Of a DNA stretch of 64,000 nucleotides, positions 18,555 to 26,741 are shown one piece after another. The notes beneath the pieces are model-generated. The model saw nothing but the letters and a program-made list of their open reading frames with translations. It was not told the DNA's origin and ran no database searches. How positions within the stretch are numbered: the stretch's first letter is position 1; each line of letters opens with the position of its first letter. Both the position numbers and the translations under genes were made by a program. The stretch is taken from assembly GCA_003598055.1 (NCBI GenBank), contig QZKI01000131.1, forward strand, positions 1 through 64,000. Reading direction: 5' to 3'. This DNA is from Candidatus Abyssobacteria bacterium SURF_17 (GTDB taxonomy: Bacteria > Abyssobacteria > SURF-5).

Positions 18555-18678
18555 GTCATTGCGAGTCATGTCCTGCCTAAGGTGGGGCATGACGAAGCAA
18601 TCTCTGCGTGACCATGTGACTGCCAAAGAGATTGCTTCGATTGCTCGGGTCTGCGACCCCTTGCTCCCTTGCAATGAC
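18555..18678. repeat. Fold-back repeat with GTCATTGCGAG-type terminal inverted repeats
   Basis: GTCATTGCGAG 18555-18565 / CTTGCAATGAC to 18678, internal GACGAAGCAATCTC...GAGATTGCTTCG; same family as 1-173. Confidence 0.8.
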
Positions 18679-18712
18679 TGATAGAACGCAGTTTCTTAGA
18701 GAGGAATCACTG

Positions 18713-19576
18713 ATGAGCGATATGATGCAATTCATGGCGGCGCCTTTCGCGGCGTGTCTGATACTCACCGGCATACACTGCTACCTCGGCCTCCATGTGG
18801 TCACCCGGGGAGTCATTTTCGTCGACCTTGCACTCGCACAAGTGGCCGCACTTGGAACAACCACGGCGCTCTTGTTCGGGTTCGAGCTGAAAAGCGCCGA
18901 GGCGTATTACTTCTCCCTCGGGTTCACATTCATCGGCGCCGCCGTCTTCGCGCTCGGAAGGTTTCGCGAGGAACGAGTGCCGCAGGAGGCCATCATCGGA
19001 ATCGTGTATGCGGTATGTTCCGCCACTGCCATATTGGTACTCGACCGCGCTCCGCACGGACATGAGGCAATCACTGCGATGCTGGTCGGCAACATACTTT
19101 ATGTGACGTGGCCGGGTATCGTGAAAACTTTGCTCATCTATGCAGCCGTCGGCGTTGTTCATTTCCTGCTGAGGGACAGATTCCTGCTCATATCACTTGA
19201 CGTCCGCGAAGCATGGAATCGAGGGCTGTCAGTACGGTGGTGGGACTTCGTCTTCTACGTCACATTCGGGTTCGTGGTTACAAGCTCGGTGCAAATTGCC
19301 GGAGTTCTCCTGGTGTTCAGCTACCTGGTTGTGCCGGCTGTGTGCGCGATGCTCTTCGCCACGCGCATCTCGTCGAGGCTGTTGCTCGGATGGACAATCG
19401 GCTGCATCGTCAGCCTTCTCGGAATGGTTGTCTCGACAAGGTGGGACCTGCCCACGGGCGCATCAGTCGTCTCAGTCTTTGGGCTGGCGCTCATCGTGTG
19501 CGCGTTGCTCGCGCGGCTGAAAGCTTTCCGCGATCACGCGCCCGGGCATCGTCTTGATCCGGCGGAAAAGCGGTGA
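18713..19576 (+). CDS. Metal ABC transporter permease (ZnuB/TroC-like)
   Basis: GIHCYLGLHVVTRGVIFVDLALAQVAALGTTTALLFG; SSVQIAGVLLVFSYLVVPAV. Confidence 0.9.
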   Translation: MSDMMQFMAAPFAACLILTGIHCYLGLHVVTRGVIFVDLALAQVAALGTTTALLFGFELKSAEAYYFSLGFTFIGAAVFALGRFREERVPQEAIIGIVYAVCSATAILVLDRAPHGHEAITAMLVGNILYVTWPGIVKTLLIYAAVGVVHFLLRDRFLLISLDVREAWNRGLSVRWWDFVFYVTFGFVVTSSVQIAGVLLVFSYLVVPAVCAMLFATRISSRLLLGWTIGCIVSLLGMVVSTRWDLPTGASVVSVFGLALIVCALLARLKAFRDHAPGHRLDPAEKR

Positions 19577-19624
19577 GGGCGGAGAATCCCGATTGGCATC
19601 GGAAAAAAGGAGGGAAAAAGGAGG

Positions 19625-19654
19625 TTGACAACCGCATTGATCCACGGCTATAAT
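19625..19654 (+). promoter_or_regulatory. Sigma70-like consensus promoter
   Basis: TTGACA (19625-19630)-N18-TATAAT (19649-19654), both hexamers perfect. Confidence 0.75.
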
Positions 19655-19718
19655 ACTGGCAAGCGTTGGGCTGGTAAGCTCAGCACGATATAACGGAAGA
19701 AAACTATACAGAAAATCT

Positions 19719-19777
19719 GGCCACGAAGGCCTTTGCCGAATTGGAATTCGGCGAGCGCATTCGTGGCCTTTTCTTTT
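19719..19777 (+). terminator. Intrinsic terminator/attenuator-like nested hairpin in the leader of the TonB receptor gene
   Basis: GGCCACGAA...TTCGTGGCC outer stem, GCCGAATT/GGAATTCGGC inner stem, followed by TTTTCTTTT. Confidence 0.6.
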
Positions 19778-19878
19778 GGGCCGCGAAGCGCAGGTCTGGA
19801 CGGATTGGATGACTCGCCGAATCACCCCTTTCGCAGGCAGCGAGACCATCCCTGCAGAACCAAGGAGAGGAGGCAATC

Positions 19879-21849
19879 ATGTCCAGAAACTCGCTTCGTC
19901 AAGTACTGCAATTTGTGTTTTGTGCGTTTGCTGCCGCTGTCGTGTTTTCTTCCGCATATGCCGATGAGGAGAGCCCTGAAGAACAAGTAGTTCAAATGGA
20001 GCCAGTCGAAGTCGTAGCGTCGCCAATCGTCGAGGGAAATCTCGTCAACGAATATGGCAGCCAGGTCACCGTGGTGACAGAGGAACAGATTGAGGACCTC
20101 AACGCGCAAGACCTCCCGGCGGCTTTGAGAAGGACGCCCGGCGTGGTAATCTCACGCCACAACCCCGTTGGCAGTTTCGGCGGCGGCGAAGGCGGGTCGA
20201 TATTCATCAGGGGAATGGGAGGCTCGCGTCCGGGCGCAGAAATCCAGACCCTCGTTGACGGTGTGCCGAAATTTGTGAGCGTATGGACCCATCCGCTCAT
20301 GGACGTGCTCAGTGTAGACCCGGTTGAGAAAATCGAGGTGTACAAGGGAGCACAGCCAGTCCTCTTCGGCAACATGGCGTTCGGCGCTGTGAACCTCACG
20401 ACCAAGAAAATGGAGGAAGAAGGATTTTATACGAAGCTCGAAGGCGCATACGGCTCCTATGACACATGGGTCGAGGTTCTCGAGCACGGCGGGAAGGTGA
20501 AGAAGTTCGACTACTATCTTGTCCAGAGCTATCGGAAATCTCATGGTCACCGCGACGATGCAGATGGAGAACTCCAGGAGTATTTCGCACGGGTTGGGTA
20601 CGAGCTTTCAGAAGACTGGGATATCGACCTCCTGCTGAATCATACAAACAATTGGGCAGACGACCCGGGCGCGGAAGACGAAAACCCTCCCCCCGATGGA
20701 ACGTTTAAGACAGATGATTACTTCACCGTTGCCACTCTTTCTCATGAATACGACTGGACCAAAGGTTACGTGAAACTCTATCTCGAAGATGGCGACATAG
20801 ACTGGGTTGACCAGTTCAATGAAGGCACGAGCCTCAACACCGATGACACTCTGACCGATTACAGAAACTACGGCGTGAGAGTCCGCGAAACCGTCGAGCC
20901 ATGGGACGGTACTGAGATACTTGTCGGGCTTGACGTGGACAATATCAGTGGAGAAGTTGATCTCATTTCGCCGCCTGTTCCAGAGAGCCACTTTGACGAG
21001 GAGACCTTCCGCATCGTAGCGCCTTACGTTGCGCTCAGCCATATCATCGGCTCGAAGGATGACCTTTACGTCGTCCCGTCTGCCGGGTTCCGCTACATGG
21101 ACCATAGCGAATTCGATGACGAGTGGGCCCCTCAAGCCGGGCTGGTCCTTGGCTGTAAGAATACGGAACTCCACGGGTTCTACTCGCGCGGCGTAAATTA
21201 CCCGGGCATGTTTGTCACCGTGCAGGAGGAAATTTTCCTGCCCGGAGAGAACCAGTCCGAAGAATTAACGGCCGAGGTGCTCGACCACTTCGAGCTGGGC
21301 ATCAGCCATTCACTGGACGAGAAAGTCAAAGCGGACGTTACGTACTTCTACGATGACGGCAAGGACCGCATCGTCGTCTCGCCGCCGCCTCCATTCCCGC
21401 CGGTATTGGAAAACATCGGAGACTTCAGAACCAGAGGAGTTGAAGGAACACTCACTATGTTCCCAATCCCCGAACTTTCCCTGTTCGCAGGATTCACCTA
21501 CCTCGATGCCGACCCGAACGACCTTCCCTTCGCGCCCGACTGGACCGCAAGCGCCGGGCTCAACTACCGATTCCTCGCGAAATTTCAGCTCAGCATGGAC
21601 GCGCTCTACCTCGACGAGCATTTTGCAACATCGCGCGGCCGCACAGAGGGCACGGTGAACACGGAAAAGGTTGGTTCCGTATTCCTGCTGAATGCGAAGC
21701 TGGCCTATGACTTCTCCATTCCTTCATGGAATGCGGAAGGATATGTTTACGTGGCCGGCGAGAACTTGACGGATACAGATTACGAGTTCAAGCCGGATTA
21801 TCCCATGCCCGGAATCAACGGAATGGTCGGAGTAGCGCTGATATTCTAA
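19879..21849 (+). CDS. TonB-dependent outer membrane receptor
   Basis: Signal peptide, plug domain VTVVTEEQIEDLNAQDLPAALRRTPGVVISRHNPVG...IFIRGMGG, C-terminal beta-strand ending in F. Confidence 0.93.
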   Translation: MSRNSLRQVLQFVFCAFAAAVVFSSAYADEESPEEQVVQMEPVEVVASPIVEGNLVNEYGSQVTVVTEEQIEDLNAQDLPAALRRTPGVVISRHNPVGSFGGGEGGSIFIRGMGGSRPGAEIQTLVDGVPKFVSVWTHPLMDVLSVDPVEKIEVYKGAQPVLFGNMAFGAVNLTTKKMEEEGFYTKLEGAYGSYDTWVEVLEHGGKVKKFDYYLVQSYRKSHGHRDDADGELQEYFARVGYELSEDWDIDLLLNHTNNWADDPGAEDENPPPDGTFKTDDYFTVATLSHEYDWTKGYVKLYLEDGDIDWVDQFNEGTSLNTDDTLTDYRNYGVRVRETVEPWDGTEILVGLDVDNISGEVDLISPPVPESHFDEETFRIVAPYVALSHIIGSKDDLYVVPSAGFRYMDHSEFDDEWAPQAGLVLGCKNTELHGFYSRGVNYPGMFVTVQEEIFLPGENQSEELTAEVLDHFELGISHSLDEKVKADVTYFYDDGKDRIVVSPPPPFPPVLENIGDFRTRGVEGTLTMFPIPELSLFAGFTYLDADPNDLPFAPDWTASAGLNYRFLAKFQLSMDALYLDEHFATSRGRTEGTVNTEKVGSVFLLNAKLAYDFSIPSWNAEGYVYVAGENLTDTDYEFKPDYPMPGINGMVGVALIF

Positions 21850-21868
21850 AAGATGAGGAGGAACACCC

Positions 21869-23356
21869 ATGCAGACAACCAAGAAAACAGTCCTGATTGC
21901 ACTCATCGTTGTAATGTCGCTCTGGCCTCTCGGCTTGGCGGCTCATGAGGAGCGCATCCCCGTCATCATGGATACTGACATGGCTCTGGATGATGTGCGT
22001 GCGTTGTCGCTGTTGCTGTGTTCTCAGCACGTGCAGGTGAAAGCAATCGTCACATCGGACGGCTCATCCTCGCCCGAGGCCGGATACCGCAATCTCCTCC
22101 GCGTTCTTACCTTTATGGAAGCCACAAGTGTACCTGTAGGCGTAGGAAGGGCGCTTGACCAGCCGCCTCCGCCTTGGCGCGAACGGTCCGAGGCCTTAGG
22201 ATGGGCGGAGCTGCCAGTGACCGCTCATGAGGGAGACATCCCGGACGCCATTTCCCTGATTGTTACCCTTCTCCAGAAAGAGAAACAGCCCATCACATAC
22301 GTTTGCCTCGGGCCGATGACCAACCTCGCTGACGCTCTTCGTAAGGAGCCGTCGGTACGTGACAGGATTCAGAACATCGTCTTCCTCGGTTCACCGGTGA
22401 CCGCATCGGAGCAGGGATGGAATACGATGAGAGACCCCGAAGCCGTTCGAGCAGTTTCCGCATCCGGAATACCCATCTATTTCTTCCATCTCGAGGAGCA
22501 GCGCTTCCCCGAATTCGATTCCGGGCTTCTTGAAGATATAGAGAAATTCAGCTCGAACCAATCCCGGCTTATCGGCCTGACTCACCGGGATGAACGGATT
22601 CAGAGCCTCTTGAGAGAGGGACACCTCCGGATGTGGGATGAGACAGTAGCCCTGTTTTTGGATGACTCCTCACTCGGTACTGTGGTTCCCATCGAGGGTG
22701 AGGCTCGCCACTTTATTCTGCAGAGCTGGGATCAAGAAGCTGCACGCAAGGCATACCTGCGCCTCGTGTCGGGCTGGACCGAGCACGACCTCTATCCTAG
22801 GCAGCCGGTGGTCTTGAACCGCTATCCCACGAATCCTCAGGATTTTCAAGAGGATGTTCGCCCCTTCGTTCCCGAACTTATAACTCGCAACGGGCTGGAG
22901 GAATGGAAGGCCGTAGTCCTGACAAATGAGCTGCACCGTCATTTGGGGGTCTATTCGATACTGGGCGCAAAGATGGGCATACGCGCCCGCGAGCTTCTCG
23001 GGGCTTCACTTGACGAGCTTCGGGTCGAGAGCCATGCAGGCATCGAGCCACCCCTGAGCTGCATGAACGACGGTCTGCAGGTTTCCACCGGCGCCAGCCT
23101 GGGACGGGGAACAATCACGATATTGAACGGGAAGCCGACCCCCGCAGTCACTTTCATTCATGGCGATAAGAGTCTTCATCTCCGCCTCAAAGATGAAGTG
23201 ATTGCGCGAATCCACGCTGACTTTAAGAACGCTATTGATACTCGCGGAGCATTGACTTCGGAGTATTTCAAAGAAGTGCGCAGGCTCTCGCTTGATTACT
23301 GGATGAATGCGGACCGGCGCGATATATTCGACCAGCAAATCGAAGTCCTGAAATGA
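21869..23356 (+). CDS. Exported nucleoside hydrolase-like protein fused to an FmdE-like domain
   Basis: Signal peptide; IPVIMDTDMALDDVRALSLLL (DTDxxxDD); C-terminal LHRHLGVYSILGAKMG...PPLSCMNDGLQVSTGASLGRGTI as in FmdE family. Confidence 0.85.
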   Translation: MQTTKKTVLIALIVVMSLWPLGLAAHEERIPVIMDTDMALDDVRALSLLLCSQHVQVKAIVTSDGSSSPEAGYRNLLRVLTFMEATSVPVGVGRALDQPPPPWRERSEALGWAELPVTAHEGDIPDAISLIVTLLQKEKQPITYVCLGPMTNLADALRKEPSVRDRIQNIVFLGSPVTASEQGWNTMRDPEAVRAVSASGIPIYFFHLEEQRFPEFDSGLLEDIEKFSSNQSRLIGLTHRDERIQSLLREGHLRMWDETVALFLDDSSLGTVVPIEGEARHFILQSWDQEAARKAYLRLVSGWTEHDLYPRQPVVLNRYPTNPQDFQEDVRPFVPELITRNGLEEWKAVVLTNELHRHLGVYSILGAKMGIRARELLGASLDELRVESHAGIEPPLSCMNDGLQVSTGASLGRGTITILNGKPTPAVTFIHGDKSLHLRLKDEVIARIHADFKNAIDTRGALTSEYFKEVRRLSLDYWMNADRRDIFDQQIEVLK

Positions 23357-23822
23357 GGTCGATGATTGCACTCTTTCGGTTCTTACCATGTGCCGGTCAA
23401 AGGGCAAGACTTAACGGAATCGTTGACAAAGTATTACTCGTAGATGTAGATTGTCGTCGTGGAAATATCTGACATCCCGAGTGATGCAGGAGAATATTTG
23501 ATGGCTGTTCCGGTCAAGGATTGTTTCATTCCATTGGTGTGAGGGATAACGAGAGAGCCCGTGAGGTTCTCTGAGTCCTGCCCACCTGCCGCCTTCCCGC
23601 CATAACTCCGGCAACCCCCATGGCGCCCGGCCGCGGGATTCGGCGGCGGGCTCGTAAAGGGGGTTCTGCATGTCCGTAAATTATAGAAAACTCTGAAAGA
23701 GTCTCGGATTAGACCTCGCTGTACGCCACCATGCAGGAAGTGCACGACTCCCCTCCTTCGGTGATTCGCAAGAGAACGGAGACGATAGCAGCCAAACAAG
23801 TGCCTTAGACAAGGAGATTGCG

Positions 23823-24182
23823 ATGAATGCGAAAACTATGAGCGCTCAAGGCCCCACTCTGCTTATCCGTGCCAATTGCATCGGCCGTGGAGATGATGAG
23901 CTCGGTCTCAACCTGATGATGAATTTCATTTTTCATCTCACCAAGGCTGAGACCGTGCCGGAAACAATCATTTTGATGAATTCCGGCGTCACACTGGCGT
24001 CGGAAGGCTCAGAAGTTCTGGACGAACTAAGAGAGCTTGAAAGGAGAGGAACGTCGGTCCTCGTTTGCGGCACCTGCTTGAACTTCTTCAATATCAAGGA
24101 CCAACTCAAGGCGGGGCACGTTTCAAATATGGGAGAAATTGCCACAACGCTTCTTGATGCATCGAAGGTCATTACGGTATAG
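23823..24182 (+). CDS. yedF: YedF/DsrE-like protein (selenium-metabolism-associated family), without TusA-like N-terminal domain
   Basis: LLIRANCIGRGDDELGLNLMMNFIFHL...FLMNSGVTLASEGSEVLDELRELERRGTSVLVCGTCLNFFNIKDQLKAGHVSNMGEI. Confidence 0.8.
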   Translation: MNAKTMSAQGPTLLIRANCIGRGDDELGLNLMMNFIFHLTKAETVPETIILMNSGVTLASEGSEVLDELRELERRGTSVLVCGTCLNFFNIKDQLKAGHVSNMGEIATTLLDASKVITV

Positions 24183-24451
24183 ACGCCCATTCGAAAAGCT
24201 CACTGCTCATCATTGTGGCGGAAACAGATATCCTCGCTTTCGCTGCGAGAGAACAACCAAAAGACGGTAAGGAGAAAGTCTCATAAATACCCGCGCCTTT
24301 CAATGAGGCCCCATCAACTCCCATTCGCGGCTTCACGGGCCTTTCATGGGAACATTGAGATTTCCCGAGAGAATGCTTATAAGCAAAGCCGACACCCTGA
24401 AATTCGAGCACCTGAAATTCGAGCGTTAGTTGCATTCATGCAGGTATCAGC

Positions 24452-24469
24452 GTTGCAGATTTTTGCAAC
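24452..24469. promoter_or_regulatory. Putative enhancer/operator GTTGCA-N6-TGCAAC
   Basis: GTTGCAGATTTTTGCAAC, perfect 6-bp arms, about 110-120 bp upstream of a sigma54 promoter. Confidence 0.6.
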
Positions 24470-24577
24470 ATCGCAACGTCTCTTGCCGTAAACTCTTCAC
24501 GCGTGACATAATTAAATGGTTTCAAGCCAAGCTTTTCCAGGGCATTGCGCTGTTCAGCGCAGCATCACCATACGTAG

Positions 24578-24595
24578 TTGGCACAATATGTGCAA
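24578..24595 (+). promoter_or_regulatory. Sigma54 (-24/-12) promoter
   Basis: TTGGCACAATATGTGCAA: GG-N10-GC, about 40 bp before the activator ATG at 24636. Confidence 0.75.
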
Positions 24596-24635
24596 CAGTA
24601 GTTATTCACGGTGCAACTGAGGTTAGGTGTGCAAC

Positions 24636-26000
24636 ATGAGCGAGCGACAAATTCTTATGGAAAACTACGAGATTGACCAGAAAGCCATATCTGAGATCAT
24701 TTTTGATAGCATCAGCGAAGGCGTTTTCACGACCGACCATGGCTGTCGAATCACTTCATTCAATCGCGCAGCGGAGAGGATCTCCGGTTTCAGCCGTAGC
24801 GATGCCATCGGAAAATACTGCTTCGACATTTTCCGTACCGACCTCTGCCAGGCCGGATGCGCACTGAGAAACACGCTTGAAAACGGAAATCCCGTATCGA
24901 ACGTCCGAGTCACCATCATCACGCGCGACGGTCGCAAAGTGCCCATCAGCGTGAGTACCACGCTGCTTCACGACGAATCGAGCCATTGCATCGGCGCAGT
25001 GGAATTTTTTCGCGACCTCTCGGAAATTGAAAGCCTTCAGGACAAGGTCTCGAAGCTGAACCGGTTCGAGAATCTCGTGAGCTGCAACGAGAAGATGCAG
25101 CGGCTCTTCAAACTGCTCCCAGAAATCGCGGAGTCGGAATGCAACGTTCTGATTCAGGGCCCGAGCGGTTCAGGGAAGGAACTGCTGGCACAAGCCCTTC
25201 ATAACCTGAGCCCGCGCAAGCACAATGCCTACATCCGCATCAACTGCGCGGCGCTGCCGGAAACGCTCCTGGAGTCCGAGCTGTTCGGTTACGTGAGAGG
25301 CGCTTTCACGGACGCCAAGCGAGACAAGCCCGGCATGTTCTATCTCGCACAGGGTGGCACGCTGCTCCTCGACGAAATCGGCGACATGCCGGTCGCACTC
25401 CAGGTGAAACTGCTGAGAGTTCTCAATAACGGGGAATACCAGCCCCTTGGCTCCACCAGAATGCTGCAAACCGATGCCCGAATCATCACGTCATCAAATC
25501 AAGACATCAAGCAGATGGTCGAACAGGGTTCTTTCCGTGAAGACCTCTATTATCGAATCAATGTCATCAACATCCAGATTCCGCCGCTATGCGAGCGACT
25601 GGAAGACCTGCCGCTTCTCATCGAGCATTTCGTCCAAAAGTTCCGCGCCAAGCGCAAGCGTGATATTCGCGGAGTCTCGCCGGACGTGCTCAAATCCCTG
25701 AGGAAGTATGATTTCCCCGGCAATGTGAGGGAATTGGAGAACGCGATCGAGCATGCCTTCGTTATTTGCCGCGGAAACATCATCGGAGTGGAACATTTAC
25801 CCGAGAGAATTCTGGATGCAGTTCGAACTGACGAGGAAAGCTCACGCCGAGCTTCGTATGGACAAAGCTCCGAAGAATCAATCATCCGCGAGGCGCTTGC
25901 GAGGAACAGTGGAAATCGAGAGAAAACCGCGGAAGAACTCGACATGCACCGCTCCACCCTGTGGAGGAAAATACAGAGGTACGGTATCACTTCCCCGTGA
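24636..26000 (+). CDS. PAS-domain sigma54-dependent transcriptional activator (Fis-type HTH)
   Basis: PAS, GPSGSGKELLAQALH Walker A, GAFTDA, LLDEIGD, C-terminal HTH NREKTAEELDMHRSTLWRKI. Confidence 0.93.
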   Translation: MSERQILMENYEIDQKAISEIIFDSISEGVFTTDHGCRITSFNRAAERISGFSRSDAIGKYCFDIFRTDLCQAGCALRNTLENGNPVSNVRVTIITRDGRKVPISVSTTLLHDESSHCIGAVEFFRDLSEIESLQDKVSKLNRFENLVSCNEKMQRLFKLLPEIAESECNVLIQGPSGSGKELLAQALHNLSPRKHNAYIRINCAALPETLLESELFGYVRGAFTDAKRDKPGMFYLAQGGTLLLDEIGDMPVALQVKLLRVLNNGEYQPLGSTRMLQTDARIITSSNQDIKQMVEQGSFREDLYYRINVINIQIPPLCERLEDLPLLIEHFVQKFRAKRKRDIRGVSPDVLKSLRKYDFPGNVRELENAIEHAFVICRGNIIGVEHLPERILDAVRTDEESSRRASYGQSSEESIIREALARNSGNREKTAEELDMHRSTLWRKIQRYGITSP

Positions 26001-26064
26001 GCCTGTCTGCCCAAGATCGTCACGCCACGATACGACACGCCGGACGCGCAAAGCAGTGCAAGAA

Positions 26065-26136
26065 GGGAGAGGGCCCTATCCCCGAAACCGCATGCGGCAC
26101 ATGAGCAATCGAAGCCAGGAACAGGGCTCTGTCCCT
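26065..26136. repeat. REP-like element related to 6168-6233
   Basis: GGGAGAGGGCCCTATCCC...CATGCGGCA...ACAGGGCTCTGTCCC; shares CATGCGGCA and AGGGCTCTGTCCC with 6207-6233. Confidence 0.5.
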
Positions 26137-26145
26137 ATCATTCCT

Positions 26146-26706
26146 TTATGCTTTTACCGTCGCAGACTTCTCCTCGGCATCCACCTGAATCTCCTGCCAT
26201 GAACCGGGTGACAGATTCATCCTGTCAACAATAAGCACCGCCGGAGGATTCAGGTAATACTGGGCAGGCTTGTCCGGCCCGACGAGCACAACCGGCGCCT
26301 GGAATCGGTAAGCAAACTCCTCAATGGGAACATTGCCGAATGTGATTTCCCGTTCGAGGTACGGGATAACCAGCAACTGGTATTCCCTGTGCATGAGGCA
26401 TGTCCGCAGTTCTTTGGCGTGCCTGCTCTCCTCACACACTTTGAAGCCTACGTCAACGAATTCGCCGAGGCACTTGTCGTAGTATTCCCGCACGCGCCGG
26501 TCAGTCTGGACGAGAATCTTGTCGTCGATCTTGCGAGGCGGGCCCGGCGGCTCGCTGTACTTCTCATAGGGCGAGCGGAGGAAATAAAAGATGTTCAACT
26601 GACACTTGCTTTCCCGGGCAAGCTGGAAAGCAAAGTCGAACGCCCAATCCCCCTTTTCCGAAAAATGGGCGCAGAGCCCGATGTCATTTATGCCGACGGT
26701 TGTCAT
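26146..26706 (-). CDS. Universal stress protein-like
   Basis: MTTVGINDIGLCAHFSEKGDWAFDFAFQLARESKCQLNIFYFL...; start taken at internal Met. Confidence 0.65.
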   Translation of the reverse strand: MTTVGINDIGLCAHFSEKGDWAFDFAFQLARESKCQLNIFYFLRSPYEKYSEPPGPPRKIDDKILVQTDRRVREYYDKCLGEFVDVGFKVCEESRHAKELRTCLMHREYQLLVIPYLEREITFGNVPIEEFAYRFQAPVVLVGPDKPAQYYLNPPAVLIVDRMNLSPGSWQEIQVDAEEKSATVKA

Positions 26707-26741
26707 GATCGTCCTCCTTCCAATATCCGCACCTCTGTTGA

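Noticed and set aside
19646-19670. Additional sigma54-like GG-N10-GC (CTGGCAAGCGTTGGGCT) next to the TonB leader promoter
   Set aside because: -12 part lacks TTGC and it overlaps a perfect sigma70 promoter start region; likely chance.
19655-19878. Possible cobalamin riboswitch upstream of the TonB receptor
   Set aside because: No convincing match to the conserved cobalamin (B12-box) core on either strand; kept only as an uncharacterised leader.
23400-23820. Possible tRNA-Sec or structured RNA upstream of the YedF-like gene
   Set aside because: No tRNA-like T-arm (GGTTCGAATCC-type) or acceptor pairing could be recognised.
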